A stretch of DNA of 32,032 nt from NCBI GenBank assembly GCA_030123805.1, contig JASJXV010000024.1, positions 1-32,032 of the forward strand, written 5' to 3'. The DNA comes from Gammaproteobacteria bacterium. Lineage in GTDB: Bacteria > Pseudomonadota > Gammaproteobacteria > Pseudomonadales > Azotimanducaceae. Below, piece after piece: positions 15,455 to 24,683 of this stretch. The notes below the pieces were generated by a model. That model saw only the letters and a program-made list of their open reading frames with translations, did no database searches and was not told the DNA's origin. The position numbers and the translations under genes were made by a program. Within the stretch, counting starts at the first letter, position 1, and every line of letters starts with the position of its first letter.

Positions 15455-15793
15455 TCAGCCTCCTTCCAGATTTGCACAGTCTATACACTTGTCCGTATCG
15501 GGCAGCGCTTCTAGCCTGTTTTTCGCAATCTCCTCCCCACAGCTTTCACAAATTTCATAGGTCCCCGAATCAAGCCTCTGCAGAGCCTTGTCAATTCTTC
15601 TGATTTCTCCCTTTCCCTCGCCATCCAAACGGTAAATCAATTCCCTGCTTTCCATTTCCACTGATTGCTCAGAAAAAATCGGACTAACAGGCTTATCCCG
15701 CTTGTAAAGGTGTTTGCTGGTTCTCTCAACGCGACTCAGCAACTCTGCACGTTTATTGAGCAAGGTTTCCCTGATTTCATCTGTGCTCATGGT
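15455..15793 (-). CDS. TraR/DksA-family zinc-finger protein
   Basis: From ATG 15793 the product has 112 residues: a coiled-coil-forming N-terminal half (IRETLLNKRAELLSRVERTSK onward), a LIYRLDGEGKGEIRRIDKALQRLDSGTYE helix region, and a C4 zinc finger CESC followed by CIDC. DksA-family members enter the RNA polymerase secondary channel; the acidic Asp pair of the DksA coiled-coil tip is not obvious here, so the activity may differ. The frame is open to 15880, adding a 29-residue N-terminus (MKFDHGYMISDQKRIFLLYK); the shorter start fits family length better. It leads the UspE-like and UspA cluster. Confidence 0.82.
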   Translation of the reverse strand, partial: TMSTDEIRETLLNKRAELLSRVERTSKHLYKRDKPVSPIFSEQSVEMESRELIYRLDGEGKGEIRRIDKALQRLDSGTYEICESCGEEIAKNRLEALPDTDKCIDCANLEGG

Positions 15794-16310
15794 TCGATTC
15801 AACTCCCGCTGGATAGCTTCCTTATATAATAAGAATATTCTCTTCTGATCGCTAATCATATAACCATGATCAAATTTCAAACGTCTTTTACAGCATTCAA
15901 ATCACCCTTAACGAGAGTAATGAAAGGGATTGACCGATGACAGCTCCAGTTTTTAGAGCTAAATAGAATTACCAGCAGATGAACTATTCTAATTAGAGAT
16001 ATTGGCATCCCAACCAGGCAACACCACCATAATTTGACGCCGGTTGATGCAGATACAAAACCAGAACAACAGCTTAATTGTCAGTCTTTCTTAAGCGATG
16101 TTTATGTAACAAGACCCTATTTACCTGTTGCGTTGAGGTAAAGCAGGGACACTTTCTCTGACTTTCTTGCACACCGCTCTGTAAATAAAGTGTCATTACC
16201 GCCTTGTGTCAGAATACCTGAATATTTCTGTTATGATCGTTCACAAGCCCATAAAAGTCAGCAACTGGCACTGTGACTTGACGGCAGGTCCTTGCCACCA
16301 GAAGCCATAA
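15794..16310. other. Intergenic region of about 500 bases
   Basis: I see no convincing gene on either strand. It must hold the promoters of the stress cluster (leftward) and of the aminotransferase (rightward). GACACTTT (16148-16155) and AAAGTGTC (16187-16194) form an 8-bp inverted repeat with a 31-base spacer of unknown meaning. A TATGAT hexamer at about 16232-16237 could be a -10 box, but no well-spaced -35 box was found. Confidence 0.5.
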
Positions 16311-16394
16311 ATGAGTGAATCCATCGAGCGAATATTTGAGAACCAGGCAAAAACCGCCTGTGCACGGGCTAGACCGTATTCTATGGAGAATTAA
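16311..16394 (+). CDS. Possible 27-residue upstream peptide
   Basis: ATG 16311 opens a short frame, MSESIERIFENQ then AKTACARARPYSMEN, ending in TAA 16392-16394, two bases before the aminotransferase ATG. Close packing would allow translational coupling. The peptide has some likeness to the N-terminus of aldehyde dehydrogenases (RIFENQ..), so it could be a gene remnant instead of a leader. There is no good Shine-Dalgarno site. Confidence 0.25.
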   Translation: MSESIERIFENQAKTACARARPYSMEN

Positions 16395-16396
16395 CC

Positions 16397-17587
16397 ATGT
16401 TCGAAAATCTTGATCTGCTTCCACCCGACCCCATACTAGGTTTGTTGGCTGCATATGGAGAGGATCCAAACCCGGGAAAGGTAGATTTGGGAATCGGTGT
16501 ATACAAGGATGAAAAAGGTGATACCCCGATAATGGCCGCGGTTAAAAAAGCACAGGAGATGTATCTGGCTAAAGAGACGACAAAGACCTATGTCGGTCCT
16601 GCAGGTGATGAAAGGTTTAATGCTGCAATCGGAGAATTACTGTTTGGTAAGGATCACGCCGTTATTAAAGATGCTCGACTAGCCACTATCCAGACCCCTG
16701 GTGGTTGTGGCGCTGTGAGGATGGCAGCTGAGTTCATTAAACGCAGCAATCCTGAAGTTACAGTTTGGGTTAGTAATCCGACCTGGGCGAATCACATGCC
16801 GTTACTGGGAGATTCCGGTTTAAGAATAGAGGAATACCCATACTATGATTACCAGGCTCATTGCATTCGATTCGAAGAGATGGTCTCTACTCTGAAAGGT
16901 GCTGGCAGCGACGCTGTGGTGCTTCTGCACGGATGTTGTCACAACCCCTGCGGAGCTGATCTGAACAGGGATCAGTGGCAGGTTATCAGCGAGATGGCAG
17001 TGACTCAGGGATTTCTTCCTGTTGTAGATATTGCCTATCAGGGTTTGGGAGATGGTATTGCGGAAGATGCTTTTGGTACACGTCTGCTGGCAGACACGGT
17101 ACCCGAACTGATAGTGGCCAGTTCATGTTCCAAGAATTTCGGGCTCTACCGGGAGAGAACCGGATCTGTCAATCTGATCATGCGAAATACGAAACAGTTA
17201 CGGGCAAGTCAGAGCCAAATGCTATCTGTTACTCGCGGAGTCTATTCAATGCCCCCGGCACATGGTGCAAGCATCGTTGAATGCATACTCAATGACACTG
17301 AATTGTCCAAACTATGGGCAATAGAGCTGTCTCAAATGTGCGATCGAATAAATGACCTGCGTCGTTTGTTAGTGCGCAAGCTGCGGGCCAAAGGCACGAA
17401 TGCTGACTTCAGTTTCATTGAAGCAGAGAAAGGTATGTTTTCGTTTCTGGGCATCTCGCCAGAGCAGGTGCATAGGCTGAAAAATGAGTTTTCCATCTAT
17501 ATGTTGGATTCAAGCCGAATCAATGTCGCGGGGATTAACCATAGCAATATAGATTATCTGGTGGATTCATTGCACCAGGTGTTTTAA
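16397..17587 (+). CDS. Aromatic amino acid / aspartate aminotransferase (class I, PLP)
   Basis: The product has 396 residues of the AspC/TyrB family. The N-terminus MFENLDLLPPDPILGLLAAY is typical. PLP-site residues are visible: Asn183 in HNPCG (usually HNPTG), Asp211 and Tyr214 in VVDIAYQG, and Lys246 in SSCSKNFGLYRERTG. The SSRINVAGI motif near the C-terminus supplies the carboxylate-binding Arg. It transfers amino groups between aspartate or aromatic amino acids and 2-oxoglutarate in the cytoplasm. The sequence alone does not separate AspC from TyrB preference. GGAGA lies 7 bases before the ATG. The stop codon overlaps the convergent putA stop. Confidence 0.93.
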   Translation: MFENLDLLPPDPILGLLAAYGEDPNPGKVDLGIGVYKDEKGDTPIMAAVKKAQEMYLAKETTKTYVGPAGDERFNAAIGELLFGKDHAVIKDARLATIQTPGGCGAVRMAAEFIKRSNPEVTVWVSNPTWANHMPLLGDSGLRIEEYPYYDYQAHCIRFEEMVSTLKGAGSDAVVLLHGCCHNPCGADLNRDQWQVISEMAVTQGFLPVVDIAYQGLGDGIAEDAFGTRLLADTVPELIVASSCSKNFGLYRERTGSVNLIMRNTKQLRASQSQMLSVTRGVYSMPPAHGASIVECILNDTELSKLWAIELSQMCDRINDLRRLLVRKLRAKGTNADFSFIEAEKGMFSFLGISPEQVHRLKNEFSIYMLDSSRINVAGINHSNIDYLVDSLHQVF

Positions 17588-20500
17588 GCAATAAACTGAC
17601 TTGCCTCGATTTTGTCCAGCGCCGGGTCCGAAGCGGCAATCAACAGCGATGCGTTACCTCCCGCTGCGGTTGTATTGATTGTAATGGTTTTTTCCCGCAT
17701 AAAACCATGTACGTAACTATCACTTAATGTACCTGTCATCAACGGGATCAAGGCACCTTCACGTTGCCTTAAAAATCGTGTGATCCACGACGCATCCTGT
17801 CTACTCACAGCTACTGCATCCACAAATTTGTGTTTTATCAGGTAGATTAATTGCGCCTCGTTGCACAGACTGACGATTTGCATAGACCTCCCGGAAAATC
17901 CTGCTGCAATCAACGACGCAACAAACTGCAGCGCTTGGGGGGCTAGAGTTGCAACACATCCAAGCACGACTTGATTGCCCGTCAGCAACGCAACTAATAC
18001 GGATTGAACCCAGTCGGTGTGTTCATCCGAGCATAAACAGATGGCATTGCCCCGCGGTTCCCAGCGCAATTCATTGGATTCTCCTGTTGCGCCTTGCAGA
18101 TTCACAGATTCTGTAACTATGCTCCGGACTCTAACCCGGCAATTCTCTGCAACAGCTGAAATGTCCAGGCTATTTTTAAAAGTAGTTGCTCGATCTGGTT
18201 TTATTGAGGCCAGAGAAGCAATGTAGCCTTGCAGATATTCATCTCTTGCTTCGAAACACTGCCTGGCAGCTTCAGAGATTATATTGAATACGGCATCTAT
18301 TTCGTGCGCAGCTGAAGTGCTGATCGGTTGATCGAACGAGGCCTGTATAGCGTGGACAAGTGGGCCTGTTAACCCTCCATGAAACCTGGCAACCTGATCC
18401 TCGTCAATCTTATCCGCCACAACAATGTCTCGGAGCAATCTGGCCAGATAGTGGGGACCTCCCGCTTTGGGTCCGGTTCCTGATAAACCACAACCGCCAA
18501 ATGGTTGCACCCCGACTACAGCGCCTACCATGTTGCGGTTGATATAAACATTGCCCACTTTTACATGTTGCGCAATATACTCGGCTTTTGATTCAATTCG
18601 ACTGTGAATTCCCAGGGTTAATCCGTAGCCAAAGGCATTGATTGTATCAATCACCTGATCAAGTTCGTCAGCAGCATAACGGATCACATGTACAGCAGGT
18701 CCGAAAACTTCTCGCTCCAGTATTGAAGTGTCTTTTACTGCATAAAGTACTGGTCCATAAAAGTAACCTTTCTTCAAGCCAGTGGGTACTTCGCATTGAT
18801 AGATTAATTTCGCTAGCCGGCCCATCTTTTCCTGATGTTGCTGCAGAATCGACAAAGCACCCGCATCTATCACAGGTCCAATATCGCTGGCCAGGTGTGA
18901 GGGATCGCCAATAACCAGTTCCTGCATGGCTCCCTTCAACATTGAAATCAGTTTTTCAGCCAGGTCCTCTTGCACAAACAACACTCTCAGCGCCGAACAT
19001 CTTTGTCCCGCACTTTTGAAACCCGACATAATCACGTCGTCAACCACACTCTCCGGCAATGCAGTTGAGTCAATAATCATCGCATTTTGTCCACCGGTTT
19101 CTGCAATCAACCGTGCCGGTAAGCCATTTCGTTTTGCCAACTCTCTCGCGATCCAAAGTGCAGTCTCTGTGGAACCAGTGAACATGACACCACCGATTCG
19201 CTCATCCGGAACTAAAACCTCTGCCGCTGCTTTACCCGGTCCCATGATTAATTGAAACGCCTCTGAAGGGATGCCAGCTTCACGCATCAACTCGGTAGCT
19301 CTTATCGCTACCAGGGTAGTTTGCTCCGCGGGTTTACCCAATACTGTATTACCCACCACCAATGCGGCGCTAATCTGGCCGAGAAAAATCGCTAGTGGAA
19401 AATTCCACGGACTGATACAGAGCACTACACCCAGCGGTTCCTGAGTACTCAATTTGTCCTGCTCTGTATCCTGCTCGGCAGATTCAAGTTTCCTGCCCGC
19501 CAACCTTGCTTGCAGTGCATAGTAGTTACAAAAATCAACGGCCTCCCGTACCTCAGCGACACTGTCAACAAGGTTTTTACCTGCTTCCTTAGTGCAGAGT
19601 ACGACCAGTTCATTTCTGTTGGCTTCCAGTAATTCCGCTAATCTTTCAAGACAACTCGCCCGGTATTCAACGGCTGCACCGGACCAGGAATTCAATCCGG
19701 ATGTCACAAGTTCGAGCTTTTGTTGCATTTCATTCTTATCGGAATTTCGGTAACTGCCAAGCAATTCAGCATTGTTTGCAGGATTAACTACTCTGACACT
19801 AGCTGATTCTTCAACAGGTTCAGCTTCCTGCCATCCGTCAATGACGGTTTGCAAAGAATCAATCGCAATTTTGTCTGTTAAATCCAAACCTCTGGAATTC
19901 ATCCTGCCATCACCGAACAATTTGCCGGGTAACGGAATGGCTGGATTCAACCTGGGATGACATCCCTTAATCTCGTCAATAGGATTGCGCAACAGGTCAT
20001 CAATGGCTACTGATGCATCGACAATATTATTTACGAAGGAACTATTAGCACCATTTTCCAGTATTCTTCTCACCAGATAAGCCAGTAGATCCTGATGCAC
20101 ACCAACAGGCGCATAAATACGGCATCGCGCCTCTTTACCGGCTAATAACCTATCGTAAAGTACATCGCCCATGCCATGCAATCTTTGAAATTCGAATTCC
20201 ATTTTGCCAAGAATCGAGGGTTCTTTCGCCATCTCCAATACGGCAGCCACGGTTACAGCATTGTGCGTCGCAAACTGCGGATAAAGAGTCCCTCTGTGCT
20301 GCAACAACCTCTTTGCACAGACCAGGAAGCAGAGATCAGTGGCAGGTTTTCGGGTAAAAACAGGATAATCGGCATATCCTTCCACTTGACTGTGTTTGAT
20401 TTCACTGTCCCAGTATGCACCTTTGACCAGGCGCACCATCATGGTTTTGTTTGCCACTTGCGCCAAACTGATCGCCCAATCCACAACATCAATTGCGCTC

Positions 20501-21504
20501 TTCAGGTAAGACTGAATCGCCAGGCCAAAACCACTCCAATTGTCTAATTCAGGATCCGAGAATACTGCCTCGACAACGTCGAGTGTCAGATCAAGCCGTG
20601 CAGCTTCTTCAGCATCAATAGTCAAACCAATATCAAGTGCCCTGGCGCTTATCGCCAATTTCTTCACTTTGGGTACAAGTTCCTGCATCACCCTGTCACG
20701 ATGCGAGTATTCAAAACGAGGATGTAGCGCTGAAAGTTTTACTGATAGACCAGGCCCGTCAATAGGTCCCTTGCCATCAGCATTCTGCCCTATATTTTGC
20801 AACGCCTCTTCATAGGCAAGCATGTGACGATCAGCATCGGTCGAGGTTCTGGCTCCCTCCCCCAACATATCATAGGAATAGGTATAACCTTTCGCAATCT
20901 CACGTTTTGAATTGCTGATCGCGCTAGCGAAATCCTGACCAAGCACGAACTGAGTACTCATTATCCGAATGGCTGTAGTCATTGCCATCCGAATCACAGG
21001 TTCACCCAGGCGTGCAATTGTATTCTTCAGTAGCGACCAATGTTTCTCTTCCCGGGTGTCTTTTGTACCTCCATTTTTCTTCAAGGAAATTACTTTACCT
21101 GTCAATAACAATCCCCAGGCCGATGCATTCACGAACATTGATCCGCCACGCTTTAAATGGGCTGACCAGTCACCACCGATGAGTTTGTCCCGAATTAACT
21201 GATCCTGCGTGTGGGGATCAGGTATCCTCAACAGTGCTTCTGCAAGACACATCAGCAGCACACCTTCGTCACTGGATAGCGAGAATTCCTGTAACAAGAC
21301 ATCTACACTGCTTTTTTGCCCCTGCAGGCTCCTGATTTCGGTACAGAGCTCTCTGGCTTTCTTTAGAATCCTTGCCATCGGCGAACTTTGAATGTCAGCC
21401 AGAGGCAATAGTCTTGCTACTGCATCTTGCTCCGATTGACGATGGTTCTGTCGAATGCTGTTGCGGATGACCTGATGTTTTTCGCAGTGTTCTATATGCG
21501 ACAT
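17584..21504 (-). CDS. putA: Bifunctional proline dehydrogenase / P5C dehydrogenase PutA
   Basis: From ATG 21504 the product has 1306 residues. GAGGT lies 11 bases upstream, while the longer frame from 21537 overlaps the previous gene. Domains: helical arm (about 20-150); FAD-binding proline dehydrogenase barrel (about 200-510) with MVRLVKGAYWDSEIK and the YLVRRILENGANSSFVN substrate arginines; aldehyde dehydrogenase domain (about 575-1030) with SPWNFPLAIF, Glu802 in IAETGGQNAM and catalytic Cys836 in SAGQRCSAL; and a C-terminal vestigial aldehyde dehydrogenase-like domain (about 1060-1290). It oxidises proline to glutamate with substrate channelling. The N-terminal ribbon-helix-helix DNA-binding domain of E. 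coli PutA is absent, so it is not expected to repress its own gene. Confidence 0.95.
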   Translation of the reverse strand: MSHIEHCEKHQVIRNSIRQNHRQSEQDAVARLLPLADIQSSPMARILKKARELCTEIRSLQGQKSSVDVLLQEFSLSSDEGVLLMCLAEALLRIPDPHTQDQLIRDKLIGGDWSAHLKRGGSMFVNASAWGLLLTGKVISLKKNGGTKDTREEKHWSLLKNTIARLGEPVIRMAMTTAIRIMSTQFVLGQDFASAISNSKREIAKGYTYSYDMLGEGARTSTDADRHMLAYEEALQNIGQNADGKGPIDGPGLSVKLSALHPRFEYSHRDRVMQELVPKVKKLAISARALDIGLTIDAEEAARLDLTLDVVEAVFSDPELDNWSGFGLAIQSYLKSAIDVVDWAISLAQVANKTMMVRLVKGAYWDSEIKHSQVEGYADYPVFTRKPATDLCFLVCAKRLLQHRGTLYPQFATHNAVTVAAVLEMAKEPSILGKMEFEFQRLHGMGDVLYDRLLAGKEARCRIYAPVGVHQDLLAYLVRRILENGANSSFVNNIVDASVAIDDLLRNPIDEIKGCHPRLNPAIPLPGKLFGDGRMNSRGLDLTDKIAIDSLQTVIDGWQEAEPVEESASVRVVNPANNAELLGSYRNSDKNEMQQKLELVTSGLNSWSGAAVEYRASCLERLAELLEANRNELVVLCTKEAGKNLVDSVAEVREAVDFCNYYALQARLAGRKLESAEQDTEQDKLSTQEPLGVVLCISPWNFPLAIFLGQISAALVVGNTVLGKPAEQTTLVAIRATELMREAGIPSEAFQLIMGPGKAAAEVLVPDERIGGVMFTGSTETALWIARELAKRNGLPARLIAETGGQNAMIIDSTALPESVVDDVIMSGFKSAGQRCSALRVLFVQEDLAEKLISMLKGAMQELVIGDPSHLASDIGPVIDAGALSILQQHQEKMGRLAKLIYQCEVPTGLKKGYFYGPVLYAVKDTSILEREVFGPAVHVIRYAADELDQVIDTINAFGYGLTLGIHSRIESKAEYIAQHVKVGNVYINRNMVGAVVGVQPFGGCGLSGTGPKAGGPHYLARLLRDIVVADKIDEDQVARFHGGLTGPLVHAIQASFDQPISTSAAHEIDAVFNIISEAARQCFEARDEYLQGYIASLASIKPDRATTFKNSLDISAVAENCRVRVRSIVTESVNLQGATGESNELRWEPRGNAICLCSDEHTDWVQSVLVALLTGNQVVLGCVATLAPQALQFVASLIAAGFSGRSMQIVSLCNEAQLIYLIKHKFVDAVAVSRQDASWITRFLRQREGALIPLMTGTLSDSYVHGFMREKTITINTTAAGGNASLLIAASDPALDKIEASQFIA

Positions 21505-21517
21505 GATGATTTGTACC

Positions 21518-22378
21518 TCATACCTGGTCATCCGCAAAATTCAGCAAGTTGGATTGAATTTCAGACTTCATGCTGTCCAGCAAGTTGGCCACATACCCGG
21601 TAACCGTCAATTCCTTCTCACAAACCAGAGGCTTCAGGTCCAGAACATAAGATCCCCTTTGTATCGAATCCACCTCTCGTTCTGAATCAAATGTAGCATT
21701 GGCAACATTTCTTGCTCGAATTGCAATATCATATCGCTTACCACCCTCGATCTGCGATTTATAGGCACCTAGCAAGCGCTGCTGTAAATCATCCACATCC
21801 GAGATATCCAAAATTATGCGTTTGTCACTGGATACCCAATCCAGACTACGCCACACCTCAACACCATAGATCTCCCGTGGTAATCGATTCGTGTCCATCC
21901 GGCGCAAAGCTTCAATGGCATGCAGACAGACAGCGACATGGGTCGCATGTCTGTCGACCGGATTATGCAGGTATAGGGTCTCAGGTTGGGATTTGATCAA
22001 AATATCACACAAGGCTCTGATCAGAGTTTCGTTAAAACCACCCAGGAGAGTAGAACTCAGATGACCAAGCTGGATTACCGTGCTGAATTGCCCCAGATGT
22101 GCTGCGGCGATCTGCTCCCGCTTTCTAATCTCGACTATCCTCGTATCACTCACGGAGGAATAAGTACCTCCACGGGCACTTCCGGCGCCATTTGTCATTA
22201 CCACGCCGGTAAACCACTTATCATTTCGATCGAAACAGGCGGCGATGCCATGTATTCCGATCAGTTCAAGGTCATCCGGATGTGCACCCATTGCCAGATG
22301 AGTTGTCCTCGACAAGGCGTTTTCCACGGAACTGGAATCAGGCACACAGACAAAAGCACTAACTTGATCTGTTTTCAA
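21518..22378 (-). CDS. PIG-L family deacetylase
   Basis: The product has 286 residues. The zinc site motif AMGAHPDDLE (about 29-38) and the second motif HNPVDRHATHVAV (about 137-149) identify the PIG-L/LmbE fold, zinc-dependent de-N-acetylation of GlcNAc-type sugars. The start is TTG 22378, chosen because AGGAG lies 7 bases upstream. The gene lies directly behind a truncated BadF-type sugar kinase whose last codons overlap its start by 20 bases, which hints at an amino-sugar pathway. The stop lies 13 bases before the putA start, so putA is probably co-transcribed. The substrate is unknown. Confidence 0.88.
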   Translation of the reverse strand: MKTDQVSAFVCVPDSSSVENALSRTTHLAMGAHPDDLELIGIHGIAACFDRNDKWFTGVVMTNGAGSARGGTYSSVSDTRIVEIRKREQIAAAHLGQFSTVIQLGHLSSTLLGGFNETLIRALCDILIKSQPETLYLHNPVDRHATHVAVCLHAIEALRRMDTNRLPREIYGVEVWRSLDWVSSDKRIILDISDVDDLQQRLLGAYKSQIEGGKRYDIAIRARNVANATFDSEREVDSIQRGSYVLDLKPLVCEKELTVTGYVANLLDSMKSEIQSNLLNFADDQV

Positions 22379-22541
22379 TTACATACTCCTGATATGCGAC
22401 ACTCATGCGGATCGGGCTATCTCCACGGGCACGAAACACCTCACGCCCCTGGTTATCTTCCACCAGCACGCGAGTATAGGTCCCGCCGCCGTCAAACCCG
22501 GTGTAATATTCAATAGCAGAAGGTTTACGGGTTTTGGCCAT
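22359..22541 (-). pseudogene. N-terminal fragment of a BadF/GlcNAc-kinase-type ATPase
   Basis: The frame has 60 residues. YYTGFDGGGTYTRVLVED is the phosphate-1 motif of the actin-like BadF/BadG and N-acetylglucosamine kinase family, followed by GREVFRARGDSP. A full kinase has about 290-330 residues; here the homology stops at about residue 44, and the last 16 residues (MSVAYQEYVIENRSS) run into the deacetylase start and stop. This is most simply a deletion that removed the kinase body. It may still be translated and couple translation to the next gene. Confidence 0.7.
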
Positions 22542-22690
22542 CGCGGGATCCAGTTTTCTTAATCAGGATATTCTACACAAAGAATTTTATTCTGGCCTGA
22601 GCTTTCAAATGCCTGCTGCTATGGGTTGTCTGCGGCAGGAACGATCCGGACGGGCTTGAAATAGGGATTATAGACATCATATCTGTATCT

Positions 22691-23170
22691 ATGCGTATAC
22701 TATTCGTTCTGTTCATCAGCATACCAATCATTGAAATGATCCTCTTGATCAAAGTCGGCAGTATGATTGGTGCAATCCCGACAGTCGGTCTGGTCATGTT
22801 GACCGCAGTTATTGGAATCACTCTGCTCCGCCAGCAGGGATTTGACACCCTGGCGAGATTACAATCAAGGCTGGCCAAGGGTGAGCTTCCCGGTACTGAG
22901 CTATTGGAAGGTGCAATGCTGTTAATCGGCGGTGCCCTGTTATTGACTCCCGGGTTCTTTACAGATGGCATCGGGTTTATCTGTTTGATCCCTACATTCA
23001 GACGACCCATCGCCCAGGCTCTCATTCGACAAGGCATACTAAGTGGAGCGGGTTTCTCTCAACGCCAATCTCAATTCCGTACATATCAGCAGTTTAACAC
23101 CCATGCTACGGACTCCCACCGCGGTCAGGACCGAAGAATAATAGACGGTGAATTCAGGAACGAAGACTGA
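22691..23170 (+). CDS. fxsA: FxsA family membrane protein
   Basis: The product has 159 residues. The FxsA core (about 1-125) has hydrophobic helices: ILFVLFISIPIIEMILLIKVG, IPTVGLVMLTAVIGITLLRQQG and the LEGAMLLIGGALLLTPGFFTDGIGF segment, with the typical TPGF(F/L)TD motif. The hydrophilic tail ends DRRIIDGEF, also common in the family. E. coli FxsA (SuzF) suppresses F exclusion of phage T7; its general cellular role is unclear. There is no strong Shine-Dalgarno site. It lies divergently from the BadF fragment. Confidence 0.93.
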   Translation: MRILFVLFISIPIIEMILLIKVGSMIGAIPTVGLVMLTAVIGITLLRQQGFDTLARLQSRLAKGELPGTELLEGAMLLIGGALLLTPGFFTDGIGFICLIPTFRRPIAQALIRQGILSGAGFSQRQSQFRTYQQFNTHATDSHRGQDRRIIDGEFRNED

Positions 23171-23292
23171 GCCCCTCTATGTTGATGCTCGGCAGTCCCT
23201 GCTTTTAACACAATAAAATACCGATTAAGCCGACACCTGCTGCTGTAAAAGATATAATCGTGCGGGTCATTGTGAAACCAAAAAGTCCTGAT

Positions 23293-24667
23293 ATGAAAAC
23301 CATTTTTGAACCGTTTCGGATAAAAGTTACCGAACCATCCAGAATTATTCCCCGCGCAGACCGAATCGAGGCGCTTGCACAAGCGCACAATAATGTATTC
23401 CTGTTAGATTCTGAGGATTGTTGTATTGACCTGTTAACAGATAGTGGAACCGGCGCCATGTCTACCCATCAGTGGGCAGCCATAATGCTTGGTAATGAAA
23501 GTTACGCCGGTAGCCCTTCATGGAAAAATTTCGAACGCACGGTCAGGAAGATTACCGGTATGACCCACATCTTCCCCACCCACCAGGGAAGGGCTGCCGA
23601 AGGTATACTCGCCACAACGCTCATCAAAGCGGGCGATGTGATTCCGAACAATAGCCATTTTGATACGACTCGTGCAAACATCGAGTTTGTAGGTGCCAGG
23701 GCTGTTAATCTGCTGTGTGATGAAGGTTTGGATAACACCTCCGAAGCCTTGTTCAAAGGCAATATGGACGTTCAAAAACTGCAGAGCTGCATAAGCGAAT
23801 ATGGAGAGGCCAATATCCCATTCTGCATGTTAACCGTTACTAACAACACCGGTGGAGGACAACCGGTATCGTTAGAAAATATCAAAATGGTCAAACAGGT
23901 GCTTGATAAATACCAGATTCCTCTCGTCCTGGATGCCTGCAGATTTGCTGAAAATGCATATTTTATTCAACAAAGAGAACCCGGCTATCAAGACAAATCA
24001 CTGCTTGAAATCGCTCAGGAAGTGTTTCAATTAGTAGACGCTGCAACTATGAGTCTCAAGAAAGACGGCCTGGGTGAATATCGGTGGTTCCCTTGTGTGC
24101 CACAACGACCAGTGGGCAGAAGACTTCCGCAATGCCTTGATATTGAGAGAAGGATTTCCAACCTACGGCGGACTCGCAGGTCGAGATCTTGAAGCCGCTG
24201 CTGTGGGATTGATGGAAGCACTGGAAGAGGAATACCAGGAGTATCGCCATGCAACCATTAAGTACATTGCCCGGGGCTTCGATGCTATCGGTATTCCCTA
24301 TGTCCGACCTGTAGGCGGTCATGCTGCATTCGTCGATGCGAAAGCGATGTTACCGCATATTGAATCATTGCAGTATCCCGGTATTGGTCTGGTTAATGCA
24401 CTTTACGTGGAAGGGGGAATTCGATGCGTAGAATTGGGTAGTGTGATGTTCGGTAGTTTTGATGCAGCGGGGAATGAACAACCATCACTTCTTGAGTTGG
24501 TGCGCCTGGCATTTCCGAGACGCGTCTATACTCAAAGCCATTTCGATTACATTCTTGAGGTTATGGAATCGGTGTGGCGCAATCGAGACCAGATCGCGGG
24601 TTACAGGATTACCTATCAACCGAAGTTTCTACGGCATTTCAGCTGTAAGTTTGCAGCGCTGGATTAG
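23293..24667 (+). pseudogene. tnaA: Tryptophanase-like beta-eliminating lyase with one frameshift
   Basis: Two frames together cover a full-length lyase of about 458 residues. The first (ATG 23293 to the shift) has FLLDSEDCCIDLLTDSGTG, FPTHQGRAAE, NNTGGGQPVSLENIK, DACRFAENAYFI and MSLKKDGL, where the second Lys of SLKKD is the PLP lysine. The second (from 24074) continues VNIGGSL, EGFPTYGGLAGRDLEAAAVGL, GGHAAFVDA and RHFSCKF. Removing one G from GGG 24072-24074 restores the frame. VELGS (not MERG) and LRHF (not LRFF) favour tryptophanase, which makes indole, pyruvate and ammonia, over tyrosine phenol-lyase. Everything else is intact, so this is a very recent mutation or an assembly error. GTG 23260 is an alternative start. 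Confidence 0.85.
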
Positions 24668-24683
24668 CAAGTTCTGGTTCTGT

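Noticed and set aside
15455-15880. Full 141-residue form of the TraR/DksA-like protein
   Set aside because: The extra 29 residues are not typical of the family and the upstream start has no good ribosome binding site; the shorter form was kept, with the longer noted.
16148-16194. Inverted repeat GACACTTT/AAAGTGTC as a mobile-element end
   Set aside because: Only 8 bp per arm, no transposase between the arms and no target duplication seen.
16209-16469. Minus-strand 86-residue ORF opposite the aminotransferase start
   Set aside because: It overlaps the conserved N-terminus of the aminotransferase and has no recognisable motif.
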